NCBI GenBank assembly: GCA_035286585.1
Contig: DATEDC010000099.1
Coordinates: 6,293-70,292, forward strand
From: DSOS01 sp035286585
GTDB taxonomy: Bacteria > Chloroflexota > Anaerolineae > Anaerolineales > UBA4823
DNA length: 64,000 nucleotides
Reading direction: 5' to 3'
The translations under genes were made by a program, and so were the position numbers. The notes under the pieces are model-generated. The model made no database searches. It was not told the DNA's origin and saw nothing but the letters and a program-made list of their open reading frames with translations. Positions 25,201 to 33,990 of this stretch are shown one piece after another (within the stretch, counting starts at the first letter, position 1; every line of letters starts with the position of its first letter).

Positions 25201-25284
25201 GTGAACAAAGTCAAGTTCGCTCGTTATTACGCTTACTACTATTATTTCGGCATCGACTCTTCGACTGCCGTTGGTAGCGTTTAA
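25201..25284 (+). CDS. Tyrosine-rich leader peptide of the aromatic operon attenuator
   Basis: 27-codon ORF from GTG 25201 to TAA 25284, preceded by AAGGA (25186-25190). Codons 9-16 read Tyr-Tyr-Ala-Tyr-Tyr-Tyr-Tyr-Phe, with another Phe at codon 6 and no Trp. Six Tyr in 27 residues, right before an intrinsic terminator and an operon for tyrosine synthesis, is the classical layout of ribosome-mediated attenuation. When Tyr-tRNA is scarce, the ribosome stalls on these codons and the RNA downstream can refold. Confidence 0.75.
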   Translation: MNKVKFARYYAYYYYFGIDSSTAVGSV

Positions 25285-25338
25285 GCGAGCGAAAGCATCT
25301 CTTAACAAAAACGCGAGGCTAACGGCCTCGCGTTTTTT
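25216..25338 (+). promoter_or_regulatory. Transcription attenuator region with alternative stems
   Basis: An 8-bp stem can form between TTCGCTCG (25216-25223) and CGAGCGAA (25286-25293), enclosing the Tyr codons. The 5' arm of the terminator (AACGC, from 25310) can instead pair with GCGTT at 25277-25281, at the end of the leader ORF. These mutually exclusive pairings would let ribosome position decide whether the terminator forms. The exact competing fold needs a structure calculation. Confidence 0.55.
25310..25338 (+). terminator. Intrinsic terminator of the leader (attenuator hairpin)
   Basis: Perfect 10-bp stem AACGCGAGGC / GCCTCGCGTT with a 5-base loop, running into TTTTTT, 33 bases before the chorismate mutase start codon. 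Confidence 0.85.
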
Positions 25339-25370
25339 GCGTTATATGAGTATATTGAGAGGAGGTATAT

Positions 25371-25742
25371 ATGCCGGTACGCGGTGTACGTGGCGCCACC
25401 ACCTGTGAGATGGACATACCTGAGGCGATTTACTCCGCCACAGGCGAGCTGCTGCAAGCCATCCTCGATGCCAACCTGCAGATGCGACCCGAAGACCTGG
25501 CCAGCGCGATATTCACCGTAAGCGATGATCTGGCTTCAGCCTATCCGGCGCGCGCAGCCCGCGATCTGGGCTGGGAAATGGTACCTTTGCTGTGCGCTCG
25601 GGAAATTCCCGTTCCGGGCAGCCTGCCGCGCTGCGTGCGCGTATTGCTGCACTGGAATACCGACCTGCCTCAATCGGCTATCCGCCATGTGTATCTGGGT
25701 CTGGCTGCCAAGCTGCGCCAAGATTTGAGCTCGCTGAGCTGA
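25371..25742 (+). CDS. aroH: Monofunctional chorismate mutase, AroH type
   Basis: 123 residues, the usual length of the Bacillus-type AroH trimeric enzyme that turns chorismate into prephenate. RGVRGATT at the N-terminus holds the catalytic Arg, ARE-IPVPGSLPRCVRVLLHWNT the active-site Glu/Arg region, and HVYLGLA the conserved Tyr. AGGAGG lies just upstream. First structural gene of the operon and the branch-point enzyme for tyrosine and phenylalanine; its position right after the Tyr attenuator fits control by tyrosine. Confidence 0.9.
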   Translation: MPVRGVRGATTCEMDIPEAIYSATGELLQAILDANLQMRPEDLASAIFTVSDDLASAYPARAARDLGWEMVPLLCAREIPVPGSLPRCVRVLLHWNTDLPQSAIRHVYLGLAAKLRQDLSSLS

Positions 25743-25847
25743 CAGGCCGTCGATAAGGGCTGGGCAACTGGAGGCAAACATTTGCTACGCTTTTTGTCGC
25801 GCCTTGCTGGCCCTGTCATTCATATTTTTGCCAAGGAGAAAACTACC

Positions 25848-26897
25848 ATGATGATTATTATGCGTACCAACGCCACCCCGGAGCAGATCGAAGAGGTGGT
25901 CAAGATCGTCCAGGCAAACGGATTGCGCGCTCACCTGTCTACCGGCGACGAGCGCACGGTGATTGGCGCCATTGGGGATGGACGCCCGGTGCAGAAAGAT
26001 CAATTCTTCCATTTGCCGGGCGTGGATCGGGTTGTGCCCATTACCCGGCCATACAAGCTTGCCTCCCGCGAGTTCAAGGAAGCAAACACCGTATTTACTT
26101 TAGATGGCGTGACGGTCGGCGGGAATAGTATCGTGATCATCGCCGGTCCGTGCTCGGTGGAAAGCCGGAGCCAGCTCCTGGAGACAGCCCACGCGGTGCG
26201 CGAAGCCGGCGCGCACGCACTGCGCGGGGGCGCTTTCAAGCCGCGCACCTCCCCCTATTCATTTCAAGGCCTGGGAGAGGTCGCCCTGGAGATCCTGGCC
26301 GAAGCGCGCCAGGAAACTGGCCTGCCGATTGTGACTGAAGTGATGGCGATCGAGCAGATCCCCTTGCTGCTGCGCTATGCCGACGTGCTCCAGATTGGCG
26401 CCCGCAACATGCAAAATTACTCCTTGTTGCACGCTGCCGGAGAGAGCCAGCATCCGGTTCTGCTGAAGCGCGGTATGTCGGCCACGGTAGAAGAGCTGCT
26501 CATGGCAGCCGAGTATATCCTCTCGCATGGCAATCGCCGGGTGATCCTGTGCGAGCGCGGCATCCGCACCTTCGAGACTACCACGCGCAATACGACCGAT
26601 ATCAATGCCATCCCGGTGTTGAAATCCTTGACCCACCTGCCCGTCCTGCTCGACCCCAGCCACAGCACCGGTTATTGGGAGTTTGTCACCGCCATTGCCC
26701 GAGCCGGAATTGCCGCCGGCGCGGATGGCTTGCTGGTAGAGGTTCATCCGGACCCGGCTGCGGCTTACTCGGATGGGGGCCAGTCGCTCAAACCCGAGCG
26801 TTTTGCAGAACTGGTGCGCCAGGTCCGCCAGATCGCCCAGGCTGTTGGCCGCAGTGCAGCGCCGACTGTTGAAGCTGATAAAATTCAGGCTGGCTGA
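25848..26897 (+). CDS. aroF: 3-deoxy-7-phosphoheptulonate synthase (DAHP synthase)
   Basis: 349 residues. It condenses phosphoenolpyruvate and erythrose 4-phosphate, the first step of the shikimate pathway. ATG 25848 follows AAGGAG; the longer frame from 25782 is untranslated leader. Residues 1-75 are a ferredoxin-like N-terminal domain (MRTNATPEQIEEVVKIV) as in the Bacillus/Thermotoga type, where it mediates feedback inhibition. The barrel has IAGPCSVESRSQ, GGAFKPRTSPYSFQG, IGARNMQN, LLKRGM and DPSHSTG. The stop codon overlaps the next start by one base. Confidence 0.93.
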   Translation: MMIIMRTNATPEQIEEVVKIVQANGLRAHLSTGDERTVIGAIGDGRPVQKDQFFHLPGVDRVVPITRPYKLASREFKEANTVFTLDGVTVGGNSIVIIAGPCSVESRSQLLETAHAVREAGAHALRGGAFKPRTSPYSFQGLGEVALEILAEARQETGLPIVTEVMAIEQIPLLLRYADVLQIGARNMQNYSLLHAAGESQHPVLLKRGMSATVEELLMAAEYILSHGNRRVILCERGIRTFETTTRNTTDINAIPVLKSLTHLPVLLDPSHSTGYWEFVTAIARAGIAAGADGLLVEVHPDPAAAYSDGGQSLKPERFAELVRQVRQIAQAVGRSAAPTVEADKIQAG

Positions 26898-27772
26898 TGG
26901 AAAAACCAAGCGACCTGTCTTCCGTTACCATTGCCATCCTGGGCCTGGGCTTGATGGGGGGCTCGCTTGCCAGGGCACTGAAAGGCCGCTGCAGGAGGCT
27001 CCTGGCTTACGATCCTGACCCCGCAACCCTGGAGCTGGCCCGAGGCGAGCACATCGTCGATCGGGTTGCTTCCGAGCCGGGGGAAATTCTGCCTGACGCC
27101 GACCTGATCATCCTGGCCGCCCCGGTGCGGGCAATTATCACCCTGATCCAGCAATTGCCCGCCTGGCACCCCGGCGAGCCGGTAGTGATCGATCTGGGCT
27201 CCACCAAGGTCCAGGTTTGCCAGGCGCTGGCTGGATTGCCGGGGCGTTTCGATCCGCTTGGCGGGCACCCGATGTGCGGCAAGTCTGCCCATGGATTGGC
27301 GAACGCTGAAGCTGACCTGTTCCGCTACGCACCTTTTGCCTTCACGCCTCTGCCGCGCAGCGGCGAGCGCGCCCGAACCCTGGCGGTTCAGCTCGCGGAG
27401 GCGATCGGCGCTCGACCTCTCTGGCTTGACGCTGAGACGCACGACCGCTGGGTAGCCGCCACCAGCCATGCACCGTATCTGCTGGCTTGCGCCTTGACCC
27501 TGGCCACACCCAGAGAAGCCGCTCCATTGGTGGGACCGGGTTTTCGCAGCGCCAGCCGCCTGGCTGGCAGCTCGGCGATAATGATGGGCGACATCCTGCG
27601 CACCAACCGGGAGAACGTGCTCCTGGCATGCAGCCGGATCAAGGCTGAGCTGAAGGACATCGAGAGATTATTGTTCGAGGAGGATTACCCCGCCCTGATG
27701 AAATTATTGGAGGAGGTTGCAGCATACCGCCAGGCCATGGCAGAGGCTCCCATCCAGGAGACTGGACCATGA
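26897..27772 (+). CDS. tyrA: Prephenate dehydrogenase
   Basis: 291 residues. NAD(P)-dependent oxidative decarboxylation of prephenate (or arogenate) on the way to tyrosine. The N-terminal Rossmann motif ILGLGLMGGSLARAL, then LGSTKVQV, GGHPMCGKSAHG and ATSHAPYLLA are all TyrA family features. It lacks a C-terminal ACT domain, so feedback control must lie elsewhere, for example in the attenuator or DAHP synthase. It overlaps its neighbours by 1 and 4 bases. Confidence 0.92.
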   Translation: MEKPSDLSSVTIAILGLGLMGGSLARALKGRCRRLLAYDPDPATLELARGEHIVDRVASEPGEILPDADLIILAAPVRAIITLIQQLPAWHPGEPVVIDLGSTKVQVCQALAGLPGRFDPLGGHPMCGKSAHGLANAEADLFRYAPFAFTPLPRSGERARTLAVQLAEAIGARPLWLDAETHDRWVAATSHAPYLLACALTLATPREAAPLVGPGFRSASRLAGSSAIMMGDILRTNRENVLLACSRIKAELKDIERLLFEEDYPALMKLLEEVAAYRQAMAEAPIQETGP

Positions 27773-29124
27773 GGCTGACCGTGCAGCCTGGAAATCCTCT
27801 ACGTGGGGAGATTACTCCTCCAGGTGACAAATCGATTTCACATCGGGCGGCTTTGATTGCCGCCCTGGCAGCAGGGGAAAGCCGGCTGGGCAATTTTCTG
27901 CTCGCTGGCGTCACCCGGTCCATGCTGGACGCCCTAACCGCTCTGGGTGTAACCTGGGAGCTTGACGGTGCCACACTGAGCGTTCAGGGAGTGGGCCTGA
28001 CTGGCTTGCGACCGCCTTCTGCTCCAATTGATTGCGGCCATTCAGCGACAACCATGCGCCTGCTGGCAGGCGCCCTGGCGGCCGCAGGGATTCCCGCGGT
28101 TTTGGACGGCTCGCCTGGCCTGCGCCGCCGCCCGATGGAGCGGATTATCGAGCCGCTGCGCAAGATGGGCGTCCCGGTCAGCGCAGAAAATGGAAGAGCT
28201 CCGCTCGTTTTCAGCCGCCGGGAGGCGCCGCTCGAACCACTGGAATATGCCCTGCCGGTCCCCAGCGCCCAGGTCAAATCCTGCCTCTTGCTGGCGGGGC
28301 TGGCTGCCGGCGGCTCGACTACCCTGACCGAACCCGGACCTTCCCGCGATCACACCGAACGCATGCTCCACAGCCTGGGCGTAAACGTGGTAAGCGCGAA
28401 GCGCAGCGGCAGCCTGAGCTACACGACATGCCTGGCGCCGCCTCGCCCATTCTCCCTTCCGCCTCTGAAGTTTACACTGCCGGGAGATATCTCCGCTGCG
28501 GCTTTCCTGATCGTGGCTGCCTTGATCACCCCAGGATCGCAGTTATTGCTGAGAGATGTCCTGCTCAATCCGACCCGCACCGGCTTTCTGGATGCCCTGC
28601 TGGCGATGGGGGCTGACCTGCGCATCTCCCCGGCAGGTGAGCGCCAGGGCGAGCCGCTGGGAGACATCCTCGTGCTCGCCTCGCCGCTGCGGGCAACGCA
28701 TGTTTCGGGCTCCCTGGTGGTGCGCATGATCGATGAGTTCCCCGCACTTGCAGTAGCCGCAGCCTGCGCCCGCGGCCAGACCGTCGTTTCAGACGCCCAG
28801 GAATTGCGTTATAAAGAATCTGACCGCATCAACGCCATCTGCACTGAGCTGCAGCTCCTGGGCGTTCGCGCCCAGGAAACGCCGGATGGGTTCACGATAT
28901 CTGGCGGGGGCTCCTCTCAGGGCGAGTCCTCGGGACGAGCCTTGCGGGGAGGCGAGGTCGCTTCGCACGGTGATCACCGCCTGGCAATGGCGCTGGCCGT
29001 CGCCGGGCTGGCGAGCTCGGAGCCGGTGACTGTGCAATCGGCGGAGATCCTGTCCGAATCTTTTCCGGATTTCCCCGCGGCATTGAAATCTCTCGGAGCG
29101 CAGGTGCAGGTTGAACATGGGTGA
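27769..29124 (+). CDS. aroA: 3-phosphoshikimate 1-carboxyvinyltransferase (EPSP synthase)
   Basis: 451 residues. Joins phosphoenolpyruvate to shikimate 3-phosphate. Family motifs: PPGDKSISHRAALIAALA, DCGHSATTMRLLAG, DGSPGLRRRPMERI, LPVPSAQVKSCLLLAGL, PGDISAAAFLIVAA, DEFPALAVAAACA and SHGDHRLAMALAVAGL. The loop reads GHSATTMR in place of the common GNAGT. The start overlaps tyrA (ATGA) and the 3' end overlaps aroE by 8 bases. Confidence 0.93.
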   Translation: MRLTVQPGNPLRGEITPPGDKSISHRAALIAALAAGESRLGNFLLAGVTRSMLDALTALGVTWELDGATLSVQGVGLTGLRPPSAPIDCGHSATTMRLLAGALAAAGIPAVLDGSPGLRRRPMERIIEPLRKMGVPVSAENGRAPLVFSRREAPLEPLEYALPVPSAQVKSCLLLAGLAAGGSTTLTEPGPSRDHTERMLHSLGVNVVSAKRSGSLSYTTCLAPPRPFSLPPLKFTLPGDISAAAFLIVAALITPGSQLLLRDVLLNPTRTGFLDALLAMGADLRISPAGERQGEPLGDILVLASPLRATHVSGSLVVRMIDEFPALAVAAACARGQTVVSDAQELRYKESDRINAICTELQLLGVRAQETPDGFTISGGGSSQGESSGRALRGGEVASHGDHRLAMALAVAGLASSEPVTVQSAEILSESFPDFPAALKSLGAQVQVEHG

Positions 29125-30013
29125 AGCCTCCCCAAAATTCTGGCAAATGGGCTTGCTGGGCTATCCCCTGGGGCACAGCCTCTCGCCGCGGCTGCATGAC
29201 TCAGCTTTGCAGGCTGCCGGGCTGGCAGGGGAATACCGCCTGCATGCGCTGCCGCCGGATGCGCCTGTTGAATTGGAGAGGCTGCTCGACCGGGTTCGCA
29301 GGGGCGAAATAGACGGCTTGAACGTAACTATCCCCTACAAACAAATTGTCCTGCCTGACCTGGATGAGCTCACGCCGGCCGCGGGCGCCATCGGGGCGGT
29401 AAACACCATTTACGCCCGCCAGGGCTTACTGGTAGGGGATAACACAGATGCGCCCGGTTTTTTGGCTGACCTGGGGCGCGTGACGGGATGGTCCCTGGCT
29501 GATCTGCGCCCGGCGGGGAGGGTACTACCTACTGCTCTGCTCCTAGGCGCTGGCGGCTCAGCCCGGGCGGTGGCTTATGCGTTGGGCACCGCCGGCTGGC
29601 ATGTTTGGGTGGCTGCCCGCCGCCTGGAGCAAGCCCGCGAGCTCACCACCAGCCTGCGCAAGCGAATCTCTGCGCCCATCCATCACCTGACCCTGGCGAG
29701 TCTGCCGGTCTTGTTCAACGCAGTCGCGCCAAAATTCGACCTGCTGGTCAACACCACACCGCTAGGCATGGCGCCTGAGGTCGCCGCTTCACCCTGGCCG
29801 GAACGACTGGAATTTCCACTTGGCGCATTTGTTTACGATCTGGTGTACAATCCACCCGAAACCGCCTTGCTGCGAGCGGCGCGTGGCGCAGGACTGTCGG
29901 CTGCGAACGGACTGGGCATGCTGGTCGAACAGGCAGCCCTGTCTTTCGAACGCTGGACAGGCTGCGTCGCCTCGCGAGCAGCCATGTACCGGGCGGTTAG
30001 CTCAGAATTCTAA
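29117..30013 (+). CDS. aroE: Shikimate dehydrogenase
   Basis: 298 residues; reduces 3-dehydroshikimate with NADPH. Substrate motif GYPLGHSLSPRLHDSAL, catalytic Lys in NVTIPYKQ, NTDAPGF-type loop DNTDAPGF, nucleotide-site LGAGGSARAVAYAL, and NTTPLGMAP. Start set at ATG 29117; a TTG at 29111 in the same frame adds two residues. Overlaps aroA. Confidence 0.92.
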   Translation: MGEASPKFWQMGLLGYPLGHSLSPRLHDSALQAAGLAGEYRLHALPPDAPVELERLLDRVRRGEIDGLNVTIPYKQIVLPDLDELTPAAGAIGAVNTIYARQGLLVGDNTDAPGFLADLGRVTGWSLADLRPAGRVLPTALLLGAGGSARAVAYALGTAGWHVWVAARRLEQARELTTSLRKRISAPIHHLTLASLPVLFNAVAPKFDLLVNTTPLGMAPEVAASPWPERLEFPLGAFVYDLVYNPPETALLRAARGAGLSAANGLGMLVEQAALSFERWTGCVASRAAMYRAVSSEF

Positions 30014-30025
30014 GCGGAGTCGTCG

Positions 30026-31210
30026 ATGCTTTCCCCTGCTCGCCGCCTGGAGCGCTCATCCACGCAGTTCTTCGCCTCGCTCAACCAGCAGGTAGCCAGG
30101 CTCCAGTCCACCGGGAAGGAGGTCATCCGCCTGGACGTGGGCTCACCAGACCTGCCGCCCGCTGCTCACATTATCCAGGCTCTGGCGCAGGCTGCCTCCC
30201 GTCCGGACCGGCATGGCTACCAATCCCACAACGCCACGCCCGCCCTGCGGGCTGCCTGGGCGGGGATGTATCTGCGCCTGTATGGGGTGGAGCTGGATCC
30301 TGAGGCCCAGGTCGTCCCGCTTTTAGGCTCCAAGGAGGGCATCTTTCATCTGTCCCTGGCGCTGGTGGAGGAGGGAGAGTTCGTCTTGATCCCCGATCCC
30401 GGCTACCTGACCTACACCCAGGGCGCCCTGCTGAGCGGTGGAGCGCCGTACTACCTGCCCCTCACCCCCGAGCGCGGATTTTTACCTGACCTGGCGGGGA
30501 TTCCGCCGGAGGTTGCCCGCCGCGCCCGGCTGCTGTGGTTAAATTACCCCAACAACCCCACCGCGGCGATAGCGCCGCCAGAGTTCTTTGTCGAGGCGGT
30601 TGAGTTTGCCAGAAGGTACGATCTGCTGGTCTGTCACGATGCAGCCTATGCACAGGTCGCTTTCGACGGCTACCGACCTCCCAGCCTGTTAGAGGTCCCA
30701 GGTGCAGAGGAGATCGCAATCGAGTTCAACACCCTGTCCAAATCACACAACATGGCGGGCTGGCGGGTAGGCGCTGCCCTGGGCAACCCTGAAGCGCTGC
30801 GCCTGCTTTACAAGGTCAAGACGAACGCCGACAGCGGGCATTTTTTGCCGATCCTGGAGGCTGCCACGGCTGCGCTGAGCGGAGACCAGAGCTGGCTGGA
30901 AGAGCGCAACGAGATCTACAGCCGGCGGCGCGACCTGCTGGTCGCCGGCCTGCGCCGCCTGGGATTCGCGGTGGAGAGCCCGCGAGCCTCTCTCTACGTC
31001 TGGTGCCCGGTCCCTGATGGGTGGAGTTCCAGCGAGTTCGCAGCCGCTTTGCTCGAGGAGGCGTATGTCAGCCTTACGCCAGGCGTAGTTTTTGGACCAG
31101 GCGGCGAAGGGTTTGTGCGCATCACCCTGACCCAGACGGAAGAGCGCCTGGCGGTAGCCCTGCAGCGCCTGGAGAACTGGATTTCGAAGGGAGGTCAGCG
31201 TGCCGCTTAG
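30026..31210 (+). CDS. Class I/II PLP aminotransferase, probably aromatic
   Basis: 394 residues, fold type I aminotransferase. VGSPDLPPAAHI, PLLGSKEGIFHLSLAL, LNYPNNPTAAI, the PLP-binding Lys in TLSKSHNMAGWRVG and FVRITL near the end are family features. It resembles LL-diaminopimelate and aspartate-type enzymes, so the substrate cannot be read from sequence alone. Its place between aroE and aroC, in an operon that otherwise has no final transaminase, points to hydroxyphenylpyruvate (or prephenate) as amino acceptor. Overlaps aroC by 11 bases. Confidence 0.85.
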   Translation: MLSPARRLERSSTQFFASLNQQVARLQSTGKEVIRLDVGSPDLPPAAHIIQALAQAASRPDRHGYQSHNATPALRAAWAGMYLRLYGVELDPEAQVVPLLGSKEGIFHLSLALVEEGEFVLIPDPGYLTYTQGALLSGGAPYYLPLTPERGFLPDLAGIPPEVARRARLLWLNYPNNPTAAIAPPEFFVEAVEFARRYDLLVCHDAAYAQVAFDGYRPPSLLEVPGAEEIAIEFNTLSKSHNMAGWRVGAALGNPEALRLLYKVKTNADSGHFLPILEAATAALSGDQSWLEERNEIYSRRRDLLVAGLRRLGFAVESPRASLYVWCPVPDGWSSSEFAAALLEEAYVSLTPGVVFGPGGEGFVRITLTQTEERLAVALQRLENWISKGGQRAA

Positions 31211-32387
31211 ATTTCTCACCGCAGGCGAATCTCATGGACCTGCCCTGACGGCGATCCTGGAAGGTTTGCCGGCAGGATTAACCGTCAAAGCTGAGCAGAT
31301 CGATGCCGAGCTCGCCCGCCGCCAGCGAGGTTACGGCGCCGGGCCACGGATGAAAATCGAGCAGGATCGGGCGCGCATCCTGGCGGGCGTCATGCAGGGA
31401 GTGACTACTGGCTCCCCTCTGGCTTTACGAATCGAAAACCGCGATCACGCAAGATGGCGCGGACGGGCAATCGAGCCTCTCACCATTCCGCGACCAGGCC
31501 ACGCCGACCTTACCGGAGCGTTGAAATATGGCTACCGCGATCTCCGTCCCGCCCTGGAGCGCGCCTCCGCCCGTGAGACCGCAGCCCGTGTGGCGGTCGG
31601 CGCGGTTTGCAAGCAACTGCTCGCTCAATTTGACATGCAAATCGGCGGCTACGTGGTAGCGATTGGCGAGATCGAGGCCGACCTGGAGTCTCTATCCCTG
31701 GTCGAGCGCCTGGAGCGGTCTGAGGAATCGGAGGTGCGCTGCCCGGACGCTCAGGCTGCCCAGGCGATGCGCCAGCGCATCGAGGAGATCATCCGCCTGC
31801 GTGACACGCTTGGGGGGGTGCTCGAGATCGTCGCGCTGGGCGTGCCGCCGGGGTTGGGGTCGTACATGCATTGGGACCGCCGCCTGGAGACGCGCCTGGG
31901 CGCGGCCGTGCTGAGCGTGCCGGCGATCAAGGGCGTGGAGATCGGGCCGGCGTTCCGAAACGCCCGCCTGCCCGGCACGCAGGTCCAGGATGCCATCCGG
32001 TTGGAAAGGGGAGAGCTGACTCGCGAGAGCAACCGCGCCGGAGGAGTGGAAGGGGGTATTACCAACGGGCAGCCACTGCTGATCCGGGCGGCGATGAAAC
32101 CCATCGCCACCACGCTCACGCCGCAGAAATCCGTCGATCTGGCGCAAGGCCGCCGGGTTGACACCCAGTACGAGCGGTCGGACTTTTGCCCGGTGCCGCG
32201 GGCGGTGCCTATTTTAGAAGCGGTGATTGCCTTTGTGCTTGCCGACGCCCTGCTTGAAAAACTCGGCGGCGATTCGCTGGATGAGATGCTGCCGCGCTTT
32301 TCTGCGCTGCGCCGCGCCCGCCTATCCGACCTGCCGATGGACGATATTGCGCACACATTTTGGCCTGAAGAAGCGGATGATGACTGA
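31200..32387 (+). CDS. aroC: Chorismate synthase
   Basis: 395 residues; FMN-dependent removal of phosphate from EPSP to give chorismate. Starts at GTG 31200 behind GGGAGG. Family motifs: FLTAGESHGPALTAILEGLPAG, RRQRGYGAGPRMKIE, PRPGHADLTGALKY, ASARETAARVAVGAVCK, GVEGGITNGQPLLIRAAMKPI and a C-terminal CPVPRAVPILEAVIA. Overlaps the aminotransferase (11 bases) and the fused kinase/synthase (11 bases). Confidence 0.94.
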   Translation: MPLRFLTAGESHGPALTAILEGLPAGLTVKAEQIDAELARRQRGYGAGPRMKIEQDRARILAGVMQGVTTGSPLALRIENRDHARWRGRAIEPLTIPRPGHADLTGALKYGYRDLRPALERASARETAARVAVGAVCKQLLAQFDMQIGGYVVAIGEIEADLESLSLVERLERSEESEVRCPDAQAAQAMRQRIEEIIRLRDTLGGVLEIVALGVPPGLGSYMHWDRRLETRLGAAVLSVPAIKGVEIGPAFRNARLPGTQVQDAIRLERGELTRESNRAGGVEGGITNGQPLLIRAAMKPIATTLTPQKSVDLAQGRRVDTQYERSDFCPVPRAVPILEAVIAFVLADALLEKLGGDSLDEMLPRFSALRRARLSDLPMDDIAHTFWPEEADDD

Positions 32388-33990
32388 TCGGCAATTTGCC
32401 GCAAGCGATAAGCCGCCTCTCCATGCCCCTCTCTTCCTGTATGGCCCCCCCGGTTCGGGAAAAAGTGCCTTGGGCAAGGCACTGGCACAGGCCCTGAATT
32501 TACCATTTTGTGACCTGGATGAGGAAATAGAAGCTCGTACCGGGCAGAGCATCGCTCAGATTTTCTCCCAGCAGGGCGAAGAGGCTTTCCGCCGGCTCGA
32601 GAGAGAAATGCTGGAAAAATACCTGGAGAGAAAAGAACGGGTGGTCGCGCTGGGCGGCGGCGCCTTGCTGGACCCCGGCTCGCGCCTCAGGGTAGAAGCT
32701 TCCGGGCGGGTGATCTGCCTGCGCGCCTCTCTCACGCTGCTGCTAGAGCGCCTGAGATCGGAGGCAGAGAGGCGCCCATTATTAGCTGGAGAGCTTTATA
32801 ACCAACTGGCGGATATATTGGCCAAGCGCGAGGGGCATTACGCCTCCTTTTCCATTCAACTCGATGTGGACGGCAAATCCCCGGGTGACCTGGCCTGGCA
32901 GGCGCAGGTGCTGCTGGGGCGCTATCACCTGAGAGGCATGGCGAGCGGACTTTTCCCCGGCTGCGAAGTTCGCGTCCAGGCTGGTAGCCTGGTTGAAGTG
33001 GGTGAATGCCTGCGCATCGACGGCCTGGGCGGCCCGGTTGCTGTGGTCAGCGATGCAAACGTCGCCCGGTTGTACGCCCCCCAGGTGATGAAATCTTTGG
33101 AGGAGACCGGTTACGCAGCCAGCCTGGTGGAGATCCCCGCAGGAGAAGAGCAGAAAAACCTGAGGACTGTTGAGCGCCTGTGGGCGAGCTTTCTGACCGT
33201 GGGGCTGGATCGCGCTGGCACGGTCGTTGCCCTGGGCGGGGGGGTGGTAGGGGATTTAGCCGGCTTTGCAGCGGCGATATACCTGCGTGGGGTAGGCTGG
33301 GTTTCTGTTCCCACCACTTTGCTGAGCATGGTGGATGCCAGCCTGGGGGGCAAAACCGGCGTCGACCTGCCGCAGGGCAAGAACCTGGTCGGTTCTTTCC
33401 ACCCGCCGCGCCTGGTTTTGGCAGACCCTGATACCCTTGAGTCTTTGCCCCCCGAAGAGCTGCGCAGCGGCATGGCTGAAGCGATCAAGCATGGCTTGAT
33501 CGCCGACCCCGAGCTTTTTTCGCGCTGCGCCCAGGGCTGGGATGCGGTCGCCGCGGACTGGGATTGGCTGGTGCGACGGGCAATGGCGGTCAAAATCCAG
33601 ATTATCGAAGCCGATCCGTACGAGCGCGGCCGCCGCGCGGCGCTCAATCTCGGTCACACCCTGGGACACGCCATCGAACGGGCTTCGGATTACCGCCTGC
33701 GTCATGGCGAGGCGGTGGCGATTGGCATGCTCGCCGCTGCCCGGCTGGCTGTTCGCCTGGAGATGGCCCCGGCAGAGCTGGCATCCCGGCTTGAAGCCGT
33801 CCTGCGCGGCCTGGGGTTGCCGCGGCGCATCCCGGAAAACCTGGATCGGGATAAGATCCTGGAATACATGGGTGTGGATAAAAAGCGCGCTGGCGGGAAG
33901 CCTCGCTTCGTCCTCCCTGTGGGCGTGGGCGAGGTGCGTGACGGGATCGAGGTGGACGATCCCGCCCTGATATTTGAAGAGGTAACCTGA
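32377..33990 (+). CDS. aroKB: Shikimate kinase / 3-dehydroquinate synthase fusion
   Basis: 537 residues. The first about 175 are shikimate kinase (Walker A YGPPGSGKSALGK, DLDEEIEARTGQSI, VVALGGGALL). From about 190 on it is 3-dehydroquinate synthase (VSDANVARLYAP, GEEQKNLRTVERLW, VALGGGVVGDLAGFAA, PTTLLSMVDASLGGKTGVD, GMAEAIKHGLI, LNLGHTLGHAIE, HGEAVAIGM). One chain thus catalyses pathway steps 2 and 5. ATG 32377 (or 32380) is chosen; the longer upstream frame is the shadow of aroC. The 3' stop overlaps the aroQ start by one base. Confidence 0.93.
   Translation: MMTDRQFAASDKPPLHAPLFLYGPPGSGKSALGKALAQALNLPFCDLDEEIEARTGQSIAQIFSQQGEEAFRRLEREMLEKYLERKERVVALGGGALLDPGSRLRVEASGRVICLRASLTLLLERLRSEAERRPLLAGELYNQLADILAKREGHYASFSIQLDVDGKSPGDLAWQAQVLLGRYHLRGMASGLFPGCEVRVQAGSLVEVGECLRIDGLGGPVAVVSDANVARLYAPQVMKSLEETGYAASLVEIPAGEEQKNLRTVERLWASFLTVGLDRAGTVVALGGGVVGDLAGFAAAIYLRGVGWVSVPTTLLSMVDASLGGKTGVDLPQGKNLVGSFHPPRLVLADPDTLESLPPEELRSGMAEAIKHGLIADPELFSRCAQGWDAVAADWDWLVRRAMAVKIQIIEADPYERGRRAALNLGHTLGHAIERASDYRLRHGEAVAIGMLAAARLAVRLEMAPAELASRLEAVLRGLGLPRRIPENLDRDKILEYMGVDKKRAGGKPRFVLPVGVGEVRDGIEVDDPALIFEEVT

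Noticed and set aside
25201..25284. Leader peptide as a trp-type attenuator
   Set aside because: It contains no Trp codon; Tyr and Phe dominate and the operon lacks trp genes.
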